From the NCBI GenBank assembly GCA_947502305.1, contig CANMZA010000001.1:186001-250000 (forward strand): 64,000 nt of DNA, written 5' to 3'. The position numbers and the translations under genes are program-made. Of this stretch, positions 44,412 through 55,400 are shown in pieces. The notes below the pieces were generated by a model, which was given only the letters and a program-made list of their open reading frames with translations, made no database searches and was not told the DNA's origin. The DNA comes from an uncultured Erythrobacter sp. GTDB lineage: Bacteria; Pseudomonadota; Alphaproteobacteria; Sphingomonadales; Sphingomonadaceae. Positions within the stretch are counted from its first letter, which is position 1; every line of letters begins with the position of its first letter.

Positions 44412-46712
44412 TCATTTATCTGTCATCACGAACACGCCGGTCCAATCATCACCCGGCGGATTGGCTTTCATGCGATTGCAACGGTCGATGTAAATATCGC
44501 TCAGATTGTCTTGTGGGTTCGCATCCAAAGCCTTTTGGAAAAACGCCGCCGCGCGGTCCCATTCCTGCTCGCGGTAAATCTTCACGCCTTCGTTGAAGTT
44601 GCCCAGCACATCCATCAGGTTCGGGAAGGTCGTGTCATCGTGATAATCGAGGCATTCGAACACGCCGACCGGCTCTGTCTTGCCTTTGACGACCACTTTG
44701 TCGACCTCGCGCAAACGGTACACGCCCTTCAATTTGGCAACCGTATATTCTGACAGCAAAATTCGGGCAGAATATTGTTTGCAGGCGCTTTCCAACCGCG
44801 CGGCCAAATTCACGCCGTCGCCGATCATGGTGTAATCCATGCGTTTTTTAGAGCCGATATTACCTGCCACAATCCGGTCAGTGTTCAGGCCTAGGCCCAT
44901 ATCGACCGGCATCTCGCCGCGCGCCTCCCGCTCCAAATTCCATTCGCGCAGGGATTTGATCATGTTGATCCCGGCACGCAATCCGCGATCCTCATCATCG
45001 TCATGCGCGATCGGGATGCCGAATGCGGCCATGATCGCATCACCGATGAACTTATCGAGCATCCCGCCTTGTTCGGAAATGCAATCAACCATCAATTCAA
45101 AGTAATCATTGAGCAGCGCCACAGTGCCCTGCGCGCCTAGTTTCTCTGTAATCGTCGTGAACCCGCGAATGTCGGAGAACAGCACAGTCGCAATTGTGTC
45201 TTTCCCGCCCAGAATATCGTCTTGGTTTCCGCCATTGAGCATCTGCGCAGCAAGGCCAGGGTCCATATAGCGTGAAAGGGTCGATTTCGCCCGTTTTGCG
45301 TCCGAAATATCCTCGATCATCGCCAACGTGCCAAGCGAGGCACCTTCGCCCGATTCCATCGGCAAAACGGTAACATTGGCGGAAACGGTGTCTTCGCCAA
45401 AGATCAGTTCAACATCGGTCAGGCTTTCGCCTTCATCGGTTTCGGTGACCCGCTGAATCTTGTCGACCAGCCACTGGTTCGCCTCACCCAGAACCTCTAG
45501 CGGAGTCTTGCCAACCATCTGGGCTGGTACCGTTCGCAAGATGTTGCCGCCGGCTTGGTTGCACGTACGATTGGTGCCCACTTCGTCAAAGGTGATGACA
45601 CCGTTCGACATGGATTGCAGCATGCTTTCATTGTAATTCTTCATCGACTGAATGTCGCCAAACAGCTTCGCGTTCTCCAGCCCGATGGCGATTTGCGCGG
45701 TGAAGGCTTTGAGGCGGCTTTCATCCTCTGCCGTGAAGGGGCCGCCGCTCTTGTTCAGCACCTGTGTCACGCCGATCACATCGCCCGCTTTGTTGATGAC
45801 CGGCACACACAGAATGGAGCGGGTGAAGAACCCTGATTGCTTGTCAAAACTGGGATTGAAACGCAGATCGGTATAGGCATGCGGGATGTTGATCGCCTTG
45901 CCAGAGGTGAAGACCGACCCGGCAATGCCGAGGTGGTTGGGCAGGCGAATTTCCATCGCATCGAGCCCTTCGCCGACATGGCTAAAGAGTTCGCTGGTCT
46001 TTTCGTCATTGATAAACAAAGTAGAACGTTCGGCATCCAGCATAGCGGTAGCCTCAGTCATGACCCGGCGCAGCAAGGTCGACAGTTCCAGTTCCGACGT
46101 CATTTCTGAAACAATATTGAGGAATTCAATCTCGCGCCGCCGCGTGTCCTCCATCCGTTCGACCAGCTGCATCGATTGCAAGGTGATCGCGCATTGTGTG
46201 GTGACCCCTTCGAGCACGGCGAGGTCTTGTGCTGTGAATTCGCCATCCACTTTGTTCAACACTTGCGCCACGCCGATAATCTCGTGCTTGGCATTGCGGA
46301 CGGGGGTGGCGAGGATAGATTTGGTGGTGAAGCCTGTTTCTGCGTCGACTTGGCGGTTGAACCGTTCATCGTTGTAGGCGTCATGGATGATCACGCCTTC
46401 CCCGCCATGGAAGGTTGAGCCGGCGATGCCGACATCATCGAGGATGCGAATTTCGCGGGTCTTGAGCCCTTGCGCGATGCGGCTGAACAATTCCCCCGAT
46501 GCGGCGTCGTGCAAAAACAGCGATCCGCGTTCCGCCCCTGTCTGATCCACCGCAACAGTGACCAGAGTGTCCAGCACCGCGTCGAGCGTATCCATCGAAG
46601 CCACTTGCCGAGAAACGTCGAGCATCATCTGTAATTGCTCAACGCGTTCCGCTTGCGTCAATTCTGCGCCGCCTGAGACTTTACCTTTGGACGGGGATTT
46701 GTCGGCGGTCAT
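44412..46712 (-). CDS. Soluble GAF-GAF-PAS class III adenylate cyclase
   Basis: A 766-residue cytoplasmic protein: GAF1 (about 25-180), GAF2 (about 195-350), a PAS-like segment (about 365-480), the cyclase domain (about 500-690) and a short TPR-like tail. Cyclase residues for ATP are present: metal Asps in FSDIRGFT and GDAIMA, Lys of DKFIGD, Asp of RMDYTMIG, and Asn/Arg in VNLAARL. It shares its C-terminal half with the 7TM cyclase at 22639-25770, including a final W-x-G-V-F/W motif. The ATG at 46712 follows GGAGAAAC and overlaps the stop of the coiled-coil gene by ATGA. It lacks membrane helices, so its GAF domains must sense cytoplasmic ligands. Confidence 0.93.
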   Translation of the reverse strand: MTADKSPSKGKVSGGAELTQAERVEQLQMMLDVSRQVASMDTLDAVLDTLVTVAVDQTGAERGSLFLHDAASGELFSRIAQGLKTREIRILDDVGIAGSTFHGGEGVIIHDAYNDERFNRQVDAETGFTTKSILATPVRNAKHEIIGVAQVLNKVDGEFTAQDLAVLEGVTTQCAITLQSMQLVERMEDTRRREIEFLNIVSEMTSELELSTLLRRVMTEATAMLDAERSTLFINDEKTSELFSHVGEGLDAMEIRLPNHLGIAGSVFTSGKAINIPHAYTDLRFNPSFDKQSGFFTRSILCVPVINKAGDVIGVTQVLNKSGGPFTAEDESRLKAFTAQIAIGLENAKLFGDIQSMKNYNESMLQSMSNGVITFDEVGTNRTCNQAGGNILRTVPAQMVGKTPLEVLGEANQWLVDKIQRVTETDEGESLTDVELIFGEDTVSANVTVLPMESGEGASLGTLAMIEDISDAKRAKSTLSRYMDPGLAAQMLNGGNQDDILGGKDTIATVLFSDIRGFTTITEKLGAQGTVALLNDYFELMVDCISEQGGMLDKFIGDAIMAAFGIPIAHDDDEDRGLRAGINMIKSLREWNLEREARGEMPVDMGLGLNTDRIVAGNIGSKKRMDYTMIGDGVNLAARLESACKQYSARILLSEYTVAKLKGVYRLREVDKVVVKGKTEPVGVFECLDYHDDTTFPNLMDVLGNFNEGVKIYREQEWDRAAAFFQKALDANPQDNLSDIYIDRCNRMKANPPGDDWTGVFVMTDK

Positions 46713-47287
46713 TCTTGTTTCTCCGAGAGGCTTTGGCCCGTGAGTTGGTCGCGTAAATTCTGGATCGTATCCATCAATTCACGAGAGGCGTCGCGCTGTT
46801 TGCGTTCAAGAGCCTGCCGGTCCTCGTTAAACTTTTGCTGCATATTTTCCATGTCATCACGCTGCGCCTGCACTGCTGCGCGCAATTGCGCAATTTCACC
46901 GGCGGCGGCTTGCTTTGCCGCTTGTAATTGACCGCCGGTTTCGGCCTGATGATCGTCCAAAGTATCGCGCAAGGCCTGCGCTGTTTCCCTCAGCATTTTG
47001 ATCTCTGCTGCTGCTTCTTGGCGGGCCGCTTGCACAAGGTTTTGGGCGTCATGGGCCTTGTGCTCCAATTCATCCCTCAACGCCTGCGCAGTGGTTCTCA
47101 GCTGGCCGATTTCCGCCGCTGCTTCTGCTTCGCGCTGCTGCAATTTTTGGCGGGTTTCGTGATCTTTCTCTTCGAGAGCCTCTCGCATGGAGGCGATAGT
47201 GCGCCGCAATTGGCGGTTCTCAGCGATAGGATCGGATGGGGCACCAGTTGGGCCGTCAGAAAGGGTGTCGTTTTCAGGTTCAGTCAT
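46709..47287 (-). CDS. Repetitive coiled-coil protein coupled to the cyclase gene
   Basis: A 192-residue, highly charged protein with no recognised domain. From about residue 55 it contains three tandem copies of a roughly 35-residue unit around EIGQLRTTAQALRD, EIKMLRETAQALRD and EIAQLRAAVQAQRD, spaced by Gln/Ala-rich stretches, all with heptad pattern expected for a long coiled coil. It has no signal peptide or membrane helix. It is translationally coupled to the adenylate cyclase gene, so it may organise or tether that enzyme; this is inferred from position only. Its promoter would lie in the 388-base divergent region upstream. Confidence 0.72.
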   Translation of the reverse strand: MTEPENDTLSDGPTGAPSDPIAENRQLRRTIASMREALEEKDHETRQKLQQREAEAAAEIGQLRTTAQALRDELEHKAHDAQNLVQAARQEAAAEIKMLRETAQALRDTLDDHQAETGGQLQAAKQAAAGEIAQLRAAVQAQRDDMENMQQKFNEDRQALERKQRDASRELMDTIQNLRDQLTGQSLSEKQE

Positions 47288-47338
47288 GATCGCGCATCGC
47301 CCTAACCGACAACTGACAAATTACAAACTAGAGGCGGC

Positions 47339-47359
47339 TGCGTAAGGCAGTGTTACGCA
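47339..47359. promoter_or_regulatory. 21-base inverted repeat, possible operator
   Basis: TGCGTAA and TTACGCA form a perfect seven-base dyad with a seven-base spacer, 52 bases upstream of the coiled-coil gene start on the minus strand. It has the same 7-7-7 layout as the repeat at 22518-22538, but different half-sites. Dimeric regulators of several families use such spacing; none is assigned. Confidence 0.38.
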
Positions 47360-47642
47360 ATGAGCAAACTGCACAGCCTAGGAATGAATGACGAGCGGGG
47401 CTTGGTTAATTGTCAGTGCGGTGATCGATCTCAAAAACCATTTTTTCCGCAATTATATGCTTTGCGAAACCGGCGGATTAGCCCTTGTATTTGAAACGCT
47501 ATTTACCCCTCGGTAAACCCGTAAGATACCGGAGTTGCGAATTTTCTATGGTTAATGCTTGACTTACATACGCAATTGCAACGAATGCACGCAAGTGTAT
47601 CGGCTTGTATCATCGGCGTTTTGGCGTCGAGAATTATGGGCC

Positions 47643-47665
47643 TGCCGCTCTTTTTTGGCGCGGCA
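47643..47665 (+). promoter_or_regulatory. Hairpin abutting the TpsB ribosome-binding site
   Basis: TGCCGC (47643-47648) pairs with GCGGCA (47660-47665), and the AAGGGGG ribosome-binding site begins at the last stem base. Such a stem could modulate access of the ribosome to tpsB. Only six base pairs, so it may be chance. Confidence 0.25.
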
Positions 47666-47675
47666 AGGGGGAATA

Positions 47676-49415
47676 ATGACGTCTAATATATCCTATGCAG
47701 CGGGGGGTCTTGCCGCTGCGCTGGGTCCGTTTTTTATCGGCCTCGCTCCTGAGGCGGCCGCACAAACGCTGGCGCCTACTCGTGAAGAATTGCAGGGCGT
47801 GGCCCGTGACGGCGATGCGCCCGCACCTAGGTTGAATATTGAAGGCGGGATTGAGCGTTCCCCCTGTGCGCTGGCCGATCCGCAATATGCGGGCGTGAAT
47901 GTCACTATTCGTGAAGTGAATTTCAACGGTTTGAAGGGCGCGACACCGCAAGAGCTAGAGAGCGCGTGGAAGCCATTTGAAGGGCAACAGCATCCGGTCG
48001 CTGTCCTATGCGAAATCCGCGATGCGGCTGCGACGATCCTGCGTAACAAAGGCTATCTCGCCGCGACACAGGTCCCGACGCAGCGGATCGAGGACGGCAG
48101 CGTCAATTTCGAAGTCCTTTATGGCCGGATCACAGCGATCCGCGCGCGCGGCGAAACGCGCGGTGCGGAAGGTAAGTTGCAGCAATATCTGGGCCGTCTG
48201 TCAGAAGACGAAATTTTCGACCGCAATCAGGCGGAGCGATATTTGCTGCTCGCCCGCGATTTGCCGGGCTACAATGTCAATCTCACGCTTCGGCCTGCGG
48301 GCGGTGACCCGGGCTCCTTGATTGGCGAAGTGACTGTCCGGCGCGAAAAGTCTTCTTTTGATTTGGCGATCCAGAATTACGGCGCGGAATCGACCGGCCC
48401 ATTTGGCGGACAGGTCAGGGGGCGGTTCTTTGGCCTTACGGGAATGGGCGATGTCACCACGCTTTCTTACTTCACCAGCAGCGATTTTTCTGAACAGCAC
48501 GTTTTGCAAGCCTCGCATGAATTTCGGCCGGGTGGGGACGGGATCGTGGTCACCGGGCAAACCACCTATGCATGGACGAAACCTGACCTAGGCACCGCTG
48601 CAGCCGCCGGATTGCCTGTGGCGGATCTTACAGCTGAAACGCTGTTTGCCGGTCTTTCGGTCGGTTACCCGATTAAACGGACGCAGGGCGAGAATTTCTT
48701 CGTCAGCGGCGGTTTTGATTACATCAACCAAGACGTCGATTTTATCGCGCCGTTGTCGCGCGACCGTATCCGGGTTGGCTGGATAAAGCTCGATTACGAT
48801 TCCATCGACTTGGAACGCCGGGCACCGCGTTACCGAACCGCTGCGACGATTGAGTTTCGCCAAGGGTTGAACCTGTTTGGTGCATCTAAGGTATGCTTTG
48901 GCCCCGCTTGCCCCGCTGGTCAGATCAATCCGGGCCGTTTGGATGGGGAGCCGACCAGTTCGGTCATCCGCGCGAATGGCTTGGTCGAGGTTTCGCTGAG
49001 CAAGCTGATTGCGCTCAGCGTGAAACCGCGCGCGCAGCTCTCACTGAGCGGCGGATTGTTTGGGTTTGAAGAATTCGCCGCGGGCAACTTTACGGTCGGG
49101 CGCGGCTATGACCCGGGGACGATCATTGGTGATAGCGGATTTGGCGTTACGACAGAGGTCCGCACCGCAACCTTGCCATTGGGCGAATCTGGCGATGTTG
49201 CGCTCCAACCCTATGCGTTCTTTGATCTCGCACGGGTCTGGAACGAAGCGCCAGAGCGCGATGACGAGCTGTATTCGGTTGGTGCCGGTGCGCGCACGTC
49301 CTTTGATGGACGCTTCACGCTGGATGCCAGTGTCGCCGTTCCGTTGAAACGGGCCGGGCTTCAGACCGAGCGCGGCGATGTCCGCGTGCTCTTCACATTC
49401 ACTGCAAGCATTTAA
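47676..49415 (+). CDS. Two-partner secretion outer-membrane transporter (TpsB, ShlB/FhaC type)
   Basis: A 579-residue outer-membrane protein: signal peptide ending APEAAAQ, a POTRA-type domain (about 85-160, with VTIREVNFNGLKGATPQELESAW-like start VTIREVNFNGL), a second POTRA-like segment (about 165-215), then a 16-strand barrel with the family motifs VRGRFFGLTGMGD and FTVGRGYDPG (the extracellular loop 6 motif inside the pore). The ATG at 47676 has AAGGGGG five bases upstream. It exports the TpsA protein encoded 18 bases downstream. It ends LFTFTASI rather than Phe, slightly unusual for barrel proteins. Confidence 0.93.
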   Translation: MTSNISYAAGGLAAALGPFFIGLAPEAAAQTLAPTREELQGVARDGDAPAPRLNIEGGIERSPCALADPQYAGVNVTIREVNFNGLKGATPQELESAWKPFEGQQHPVAVLCEIRDAAATILRNKGYLAATQVPTQRIEDGSVNFEVLYGRITAIRARGETRGAEGKLQQYLGRLSEDEIFDRNQAERYLLLARDLPGYNVNLTLRPAGGDPGSLIGEVTVRREKSSFDLAIQNYGAESTGPFGGQVRGRFFGLTGMGDVTTLSYFTSSDFSEQHVLQASHEFRPGGDGIVVTGQTTYAWTKPDLGTAAAAGLPVADLTAETLFAGLSVGYPIKRTQGENFFVSGGFDYINQDVDFIAPLSRDRIRVGWIKLDYDSIDLERRAPRYRTAATIEFRQGLNLFGASKVCFGPACPAGQINPGRLDGEPTSSVIRANGLVEVSLSKLIALSVKPRAQLSLSGGLFGFEEFAAGNFTVGRGYDPGTIIGDSGFGVTTEVRTATLPLGESGDVALQPYAFFDLARVWNEAPERDDELYSVGAGARTSFDGRFTLDASVAVPLKRAGLQTERGDVRVLFTFTASI

Positions 49416-49433
49416 GACCCAAGGAACACGATT

Positions 49434-52400
49434 GTGGCTTATAAAAATCACGCGGCACTGACTCAGTCTTCCGCTTTGGCGCTTGCAACCGGCTTAATGC
49501 TCGCATCCAGTCCTGCTCAGGCGCAGTCTTTCCTAGCGGAAGGGACGGTTGTCGAAGGCAGTGCGACGATCACCGAGGGTATTGATACAACCGATATCAC
49601 GGTCGATTCCGACAGCGCAGTGATTGATTGGGCACCGTTTGACGATTCTGGCATCGGCGACGTCTTCTTCCAAGATTTCGGCACAACGGCGACGTTCACT
49701 AATGGCACCGGGATTACCGATTTCGCGGTCTTGAACCGAATTCTGGCCGTCGACCCGACCAGCCGGATCATTTTGAACGGCAATATCATATCCCGCATCC
49801 AAGATGGCATGGGCGGCAGTGTGCCCGGCGGCACCGTGTTCTTCTACACGCCCGGCGGAATTATTATCGGCGCGGATGCGGTCATTGATGTCGGCAATTT
49901 GGGTCTGACAACCGCTGAGCCGCTGACCGATGGCATGGGCAATTTCATCGTTGGCGATACGGTTGATTTTCAACAAGCCGACGGGTTTTCTGACATCTCT
50001 ATTGAGCAAGGCGCTCAGATCGATGCTTTGTCAGAGGGCAGCTACGTCGCTTTGTTTGCGCCGCGAATTGTTCAAGACGGCGAAATCAACGTCAACGGCC
50101 AAGCCGCCTTTGTAGCGGCAGAGGCTGGGACAATTACATTCAGCCCAGACGGACTGTTCGACATTCAGGTTGATGTCGGAACGGATGCGGGCTTTGGCGC
50201 GATTGAGCATTCCGGCAGCACTGGCGGACCGGCCAGTATGGGCATGGGCGACAATCACCGCATTTACATGGTCACGGTTGCGAAAAACACAGCCGCAACT
50301 TTGCTGATCCAGGGCGGCAGCGAACTGGGCTTTGATATTGCCGGATCGGCCAGCATGGACGGCGAAACCGTCGTTCTGTCGGGCGGCTATAACATCACCG
50401 TTGGCGATATTGGTCCGCAAGCGCCCAGCGGCGCGCAAACCGATATCATCCTGTCCGATAGTGGGTTGGGCACCGGCCTAACCGCAACGTCAGACGTGCT
50501 CGTGCGCGCGGATGGGTTGGCGTCAGGCTCGTTTACGGATCTCGCCGTTTTTGAGGGGGATCTGGATATCGCCTCAGGCCGCTCTGCGGTTGTGACCAAT
50601 GGCTCTTTGGCGTCGCTGACGGTTGGCGGCAATCTGTCGATCGTTTCTGATACGCCGAACGCGGGGCAAGATGTTGGCATTTCCGACATGCGCCTGCGCA
50701 ATGGCAGCACCGCCAATATTGCGGGCGACCTGTTTATCGCCTCTCGCGCTTCGGTGGATGCGAATGGCGACAACATCGTCGCGAATAGCACTGCGTCACT
50801 CTCCATCAACGAAGTCAGCTCGCTCACGGTTGGCGGAGATTTGATTGTCGATGGTAGCAACGATTTCAGCGCCGATACCGTAAACGGTTTTCAGATAAAC
50901 GCTGGGGTGGCACGCATTCTTGTGAACAGCGGTTCCGTGGTTGTTGGCGGCGTTACGCGCATCCGCAGCGATGCGATTGCGGGCGATAACGGCAATGCAT
51001 TTGGCAACACCGCATTATTATCGGCCAGTGGCGGTACATTTACCACGGGCGAATTGAATATTTCTGCCGATGCCTTTGGCGGCGATGATACCGGCGATGG
51101 CGCGGGGAATGCGACGTCTGGCGGTGCCCAAATCAATGTCCAAAACGCGGGGTCTGCGGTCACTGTCCTAGGTGCCAACACGATTGGCGATGCCGGGCTT
51201 GGCGATCTTGATTTCCTATCCTCCGAAGCATTCGGCGGCGCTGGCACAACAGGTAATGGCGGTGATGCCACGTCCGGTAACACTCAGATTATCGTCGAAG
51301 GTGGTGCGACAATCACCTTGCCAAATGACGTCGGCAACCCTTTGTTTATGCGCAATTCAGCAATTGCCGGTGATACATCGGCAAGTGATAGCGTGGGCGG
51401 CCGCGGGAACACTGGGCAGACGATCCTCCGGGTGACGGACAGCAATGCTGACCTTGGCCGGCTCGCGATCCGATCGATGTCGGTTGGCGGTTCGGCTCTT
51501 CTTCCGGCGGAACGCACGACGGGCGGCGATGCAGTGGGCGGCTTCACTCAGCTTGATTTCGAAAATGCCAATGTTACTGCCGCCTTTGACGAAATCCGCA
51601 TCGAACATCTGGCGGGCGCGGGTTCCGCAGATGGCCTTGGCACAGACGGCGTCGCTAATGGTTCTAACGTCATAGTCGATCTCGACTCCACGATTTTCAA
51701 CGTGGTGTCGGACATGGTCATCACCGGACTCACCTTGAACGGCGATGGGAGGCCAGGTTTTGGCATCCCGCTCGACATTACGAGCAGTGGCGGCGAATTT
51801 AACGTTGATGGAAACTTGAGTGCGACAGGCGCGGCGGTCAATTTTACCGTTGATGACGGCGCCGGCATGACGACGCCTGGCTTGCTTGACGTTACTGGCG
51901 ATCTCACGCTTCAGAGTGTGACTTCGAGGTTTGGCAATGATACCGATGACGCTGCGTTTAATGTCTTTGCAGGATCGACTGCGACGATCGGCGGCAATCT
52001 TCGTATCGCTGCGAACGCCACTGCGGATGTCAACAATGACGGCACTATCAGCAACGGCTTTGTCGGCTTAGTGGTTGAGGGCACGGGCACCAGTCTTACG
52101 GTTGGTGGCAATGCTGTTCTTGATGCCTCTAACGATCAAACCGGCGGCGACGTTGGCCTGAATGCAAGAGGTGGCTCTGCTAACCTTTCTGTGAGGCAAG
52201 CTGGGTCCATGAATGTTGGCGGGGTCACGCGCCTCACTTCCAACGCTATCGGGGCAATTGACGGCAATGCCACTGGCCAATTTGTTTTGCTTCGCGTGCA
52301 AGACGGCAGCGTGTTCACAACAGGCGAATTGAGCATTTCATCCGATGCGACCGGCGGCGAAGGAATTGGCGGAGCAGGCGGCAATGCTGAATCCGGAACG

Positions 52401-55400
52401 GTTGAATTGTCGGTCGCAGGCACTGGCAGCACGCTGAACGTGTTGAGCGGCAACACCATTGGTGATGCGGCTCTAGGCGAATTAGAATTCATGTCCTCGG
52501 AAGCCTTTGGCGGGATGAGCGCCGTAGGCAATGGCGGCAATGCCATAGCCGGCAGCACGAATATCAACATTGAAGACGGCGCGGTCGTCAACCTGCCGAA
52601 TGCGTCGTTTAATCCGCTTTTGATCGTCAACACCGCGATTGGCGGTGACACCAGCGCGGACAACTCCACCGCAGGGTCCGCTGAAAGCGGGTTCAATCGC
52701 TTTGTAATCACCGATTCCACTGTCGATCTGGGTCACCTGTCATTTCTCGTCAATATCATCGGCGGTTCGGCGGTTGCCGGAAATCAGAGCTTTGGCGGTG
52801 ATGCGCTTCTTGATTTCAACGAATTTCTGATCAGCGGATCGGACGTTGATATTGTCTTTGGTGATTTTCAATTCGATGCGGCCGCTGGGGCCGGGACGCC
52901 GGTCGGCAACGGTGCAGATGGGTCGCTGATCACCGGCAACTACACGGTAAATGTCGAAAATTCGACGCTCGATATCCTGTCCGATTTCACGATCAGCGCG
53001 ACGGGAATGCGCGGCGATGGTTCCTCCACCAACAGTCAGAATCTGCTGATTGGTTTCTCTGGAGCGGACGTTTCGATTGATGGCGATATCGATCTGCTGG
53101 CCAGCACCATTTCTTTGACTGCTGCGCAAAATATAGATTCTGGCAATGTCACCAACCTTGATGTCGCCGGCGGAATTTCGATGATGTCGACAGGGCCGAA
53201 TTTCGGCACGGATGGCGGCCGATCAGAATTCTTCATCACTGGCGGTTCGATTGTGACGGTTGGGGCCAGTGTCTTGCTGAGCGCACTGGCAAATGGCGAT
53301 TTTGATGGCAACGGTACCAATTCGGGCGGTTCGGCCCGGCTGATCGTCGAAGATATCGGTAGCTCTTTGGATGTTACCGGTAACCTGATCCTCGATAGTA
53401 GCGCTGATCTGACGGGGACGAATAACGGCCTCATCGCGCAAGGCGGTTTCTCAGAACTGTTCATGCAGAACGGCGCACAGGTCACTGTCGGCGGCGTGAC
53501 GCGAATGGTCACCAATGCGATTGCGGGTGATGGCGGTTCTGCGACCGGCGGTAATGCGCAATTGGTGACACTCGGCGGCGCTTTGTTCACCACCGGGGAG
53601 CTTAATATGTCCGCCGATGCGACCGGCGGCCTTGATATTGGCGGCGGCGGCGGTGCTGCTACTGGCGGCACCGTTCGTCTGGCTTCGACAGATACCGATT
53701 CTTTGATCACGGTCCTCGGCGCCAATATTACCGGCGACGCGGCACTGGGTGAACTTGACTTCATGTCATCCGAAGCATTCGGCGGAGCGGGGGTCACCGG
53801 AGCGGGCGGCAATGCGTCGAGCGGCTTCGTCAATATCGATATTCGCAATGGCGGTTCCGCTTCTTTCGCCGACGCGCCCGGTGCGGCGCTAAGGGTGGCT
53901 AGCACAGCGATTGGCGGCGATACTGCGGCGAGTGACAGTTCAGGCGGCTCCGCGACAAACTCCAATATCACTGTTGAGGTCAGCAATTCATCGGCTGATC
54001 TGGGGAGATTGTCGCTGATCTCGCGTGCGTTCGGCGGTTCTGCAATCGGCGGTGCCGAGCGGACCAATGGCGGCAGCGCCTCTGGTGGAGCGGTGCAATT
54101 GTTGTTCCTTGACGCGGATGTTGATGCCGCGTTTGATGACATCATTCTCGACCGGTTCGGCGGAAATGGAACCGGCGATGATGGGATCGTCGGCGGCGAT
54201 GCAAATGGCGGTCCTCTTGATTTTACGGTTACAGGCTCGACCGTTGATATCCTGTCCAGCGTGCTTGTCTCGAGTGAGGCGCGCGGCGGTGATGGTCATC
54301 AAGCCGGCTCTGCAATCGGGTCAAGCGGGACAGCATTTTTTGAAAATTCGACCGTTAACATCAGCGGAAGCCTGTCCATTGACAATACGGCAGAAGGCGG
54401 CGCCGGCATTGGCACCGGCGCGGTATCGGGCGGCGATGCCACCAGCCAATTTGTCGGCATGCAAATTCGCAATACGGCGCTCAATACGCAAGGAAATGTA
54501 TCGATTGGCTCGCACGCAATTGGCGGTGACGCCAGCGAGGGCACGGCGGGCAATGCGAACGCTGTCGAAACATTCGTTGGTATGTTTGGCGGATCAACAA
54601 TTACGGCTGGCGCTTACGAAGCGAGCTCCCGCGCGACAGGTGGATCAATCCAGTCTGGCGGTGCAGGCCGGGGCGGCGATGCGAACGGTGCCAATGCGAC
54701 AATCAGCTTAGATGGCGGCGTGGCCGATGGGCCAGTGACTTTCACGGGTGATGTTCGCTTGATTGCTAACGCCATAGCAGGCGATGGCGGCGAGCTTGGC
54801 GGTGACGGCGGCAATGCGGTTGCTGGCGGCGCAGAGCTGCGCACCTTCGAACCCGGTACGATCAATGTTGGCGGTATCGTCAGCTTAAGCAGCGTCGCCA
54901 GAGGTGGCGATTCGACGCTCGGAATGGGCGGTACTTCGCAATACGGGTTTATCGGCCTCAGTACTGATGGCGGCCAGTTGAATATTGCTGGCGATGTCGA
55001 TGTCATCGCCACTTCCGCCGGCGGCGAAGGTGCAATCGGCGGCGATGCAAGCGGCAACACCACACGGATTGCCGTTACCGGCGGCAGCCTGATTATCGGC
55101 GGCGAATTGACCGTTGAAACTGACGTATCTGGGGGTGACGGCGTCGATGGCGCGAACGCAGGAGATGGCGGTTCCGGCACTGGCAACACGTTGCTCATCG
55201 ATGCGCGCAACAATGATGGCGGTATCCCAAGCCTGATCAGACTCGGTAGTCTGGATATCGATACCGATGTCAATGGCGGCAGCGGCGGAGACGGCGGAGC
55301 AATGGCCGATGGCGGGGCTGGCGGCATAGCCAATGGCGCCAGCGCATTTGTCTTTGGCCGGGCGATCAATGGTACATTGGAAGTGCTAGGCGCCACCGAT

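Larger units (their letters stand above)
47288..47675. other. 388-base divergent control region upstream of coiled-coil/cyclase and TPS operons
   Basis: The gap holds no gene. It contains a perfect 21-base inverted repeat at 47339-47359, a short palindrome TTTACC/GGTAAA at 47502-47517, a possible -35 TTGACT at 47559-47564 with only a weak -10, and a hairpin at 47643-47665 abutting the TpsB ribosome-binding site. An open frame from 47559 runs into the TpsB gene but its first 39 codons have no signal-peptide character, so I treat them as untranslated leader. Confidence 0.5.

Noticed and set aside
47559..47675. Upstream in-frame extension of TpsB by 39 codons
   Set aside because: No ribosome-binding site and no signal-peptide character; the ATG at 47676 has both.
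50616..54375. Regularly spaced repeats considered as a CRISPR array or mobile element
   Set aside because: Units are 1.27 kb, in frame, diverged at DNA level and lie wholly inside one coding sequence.
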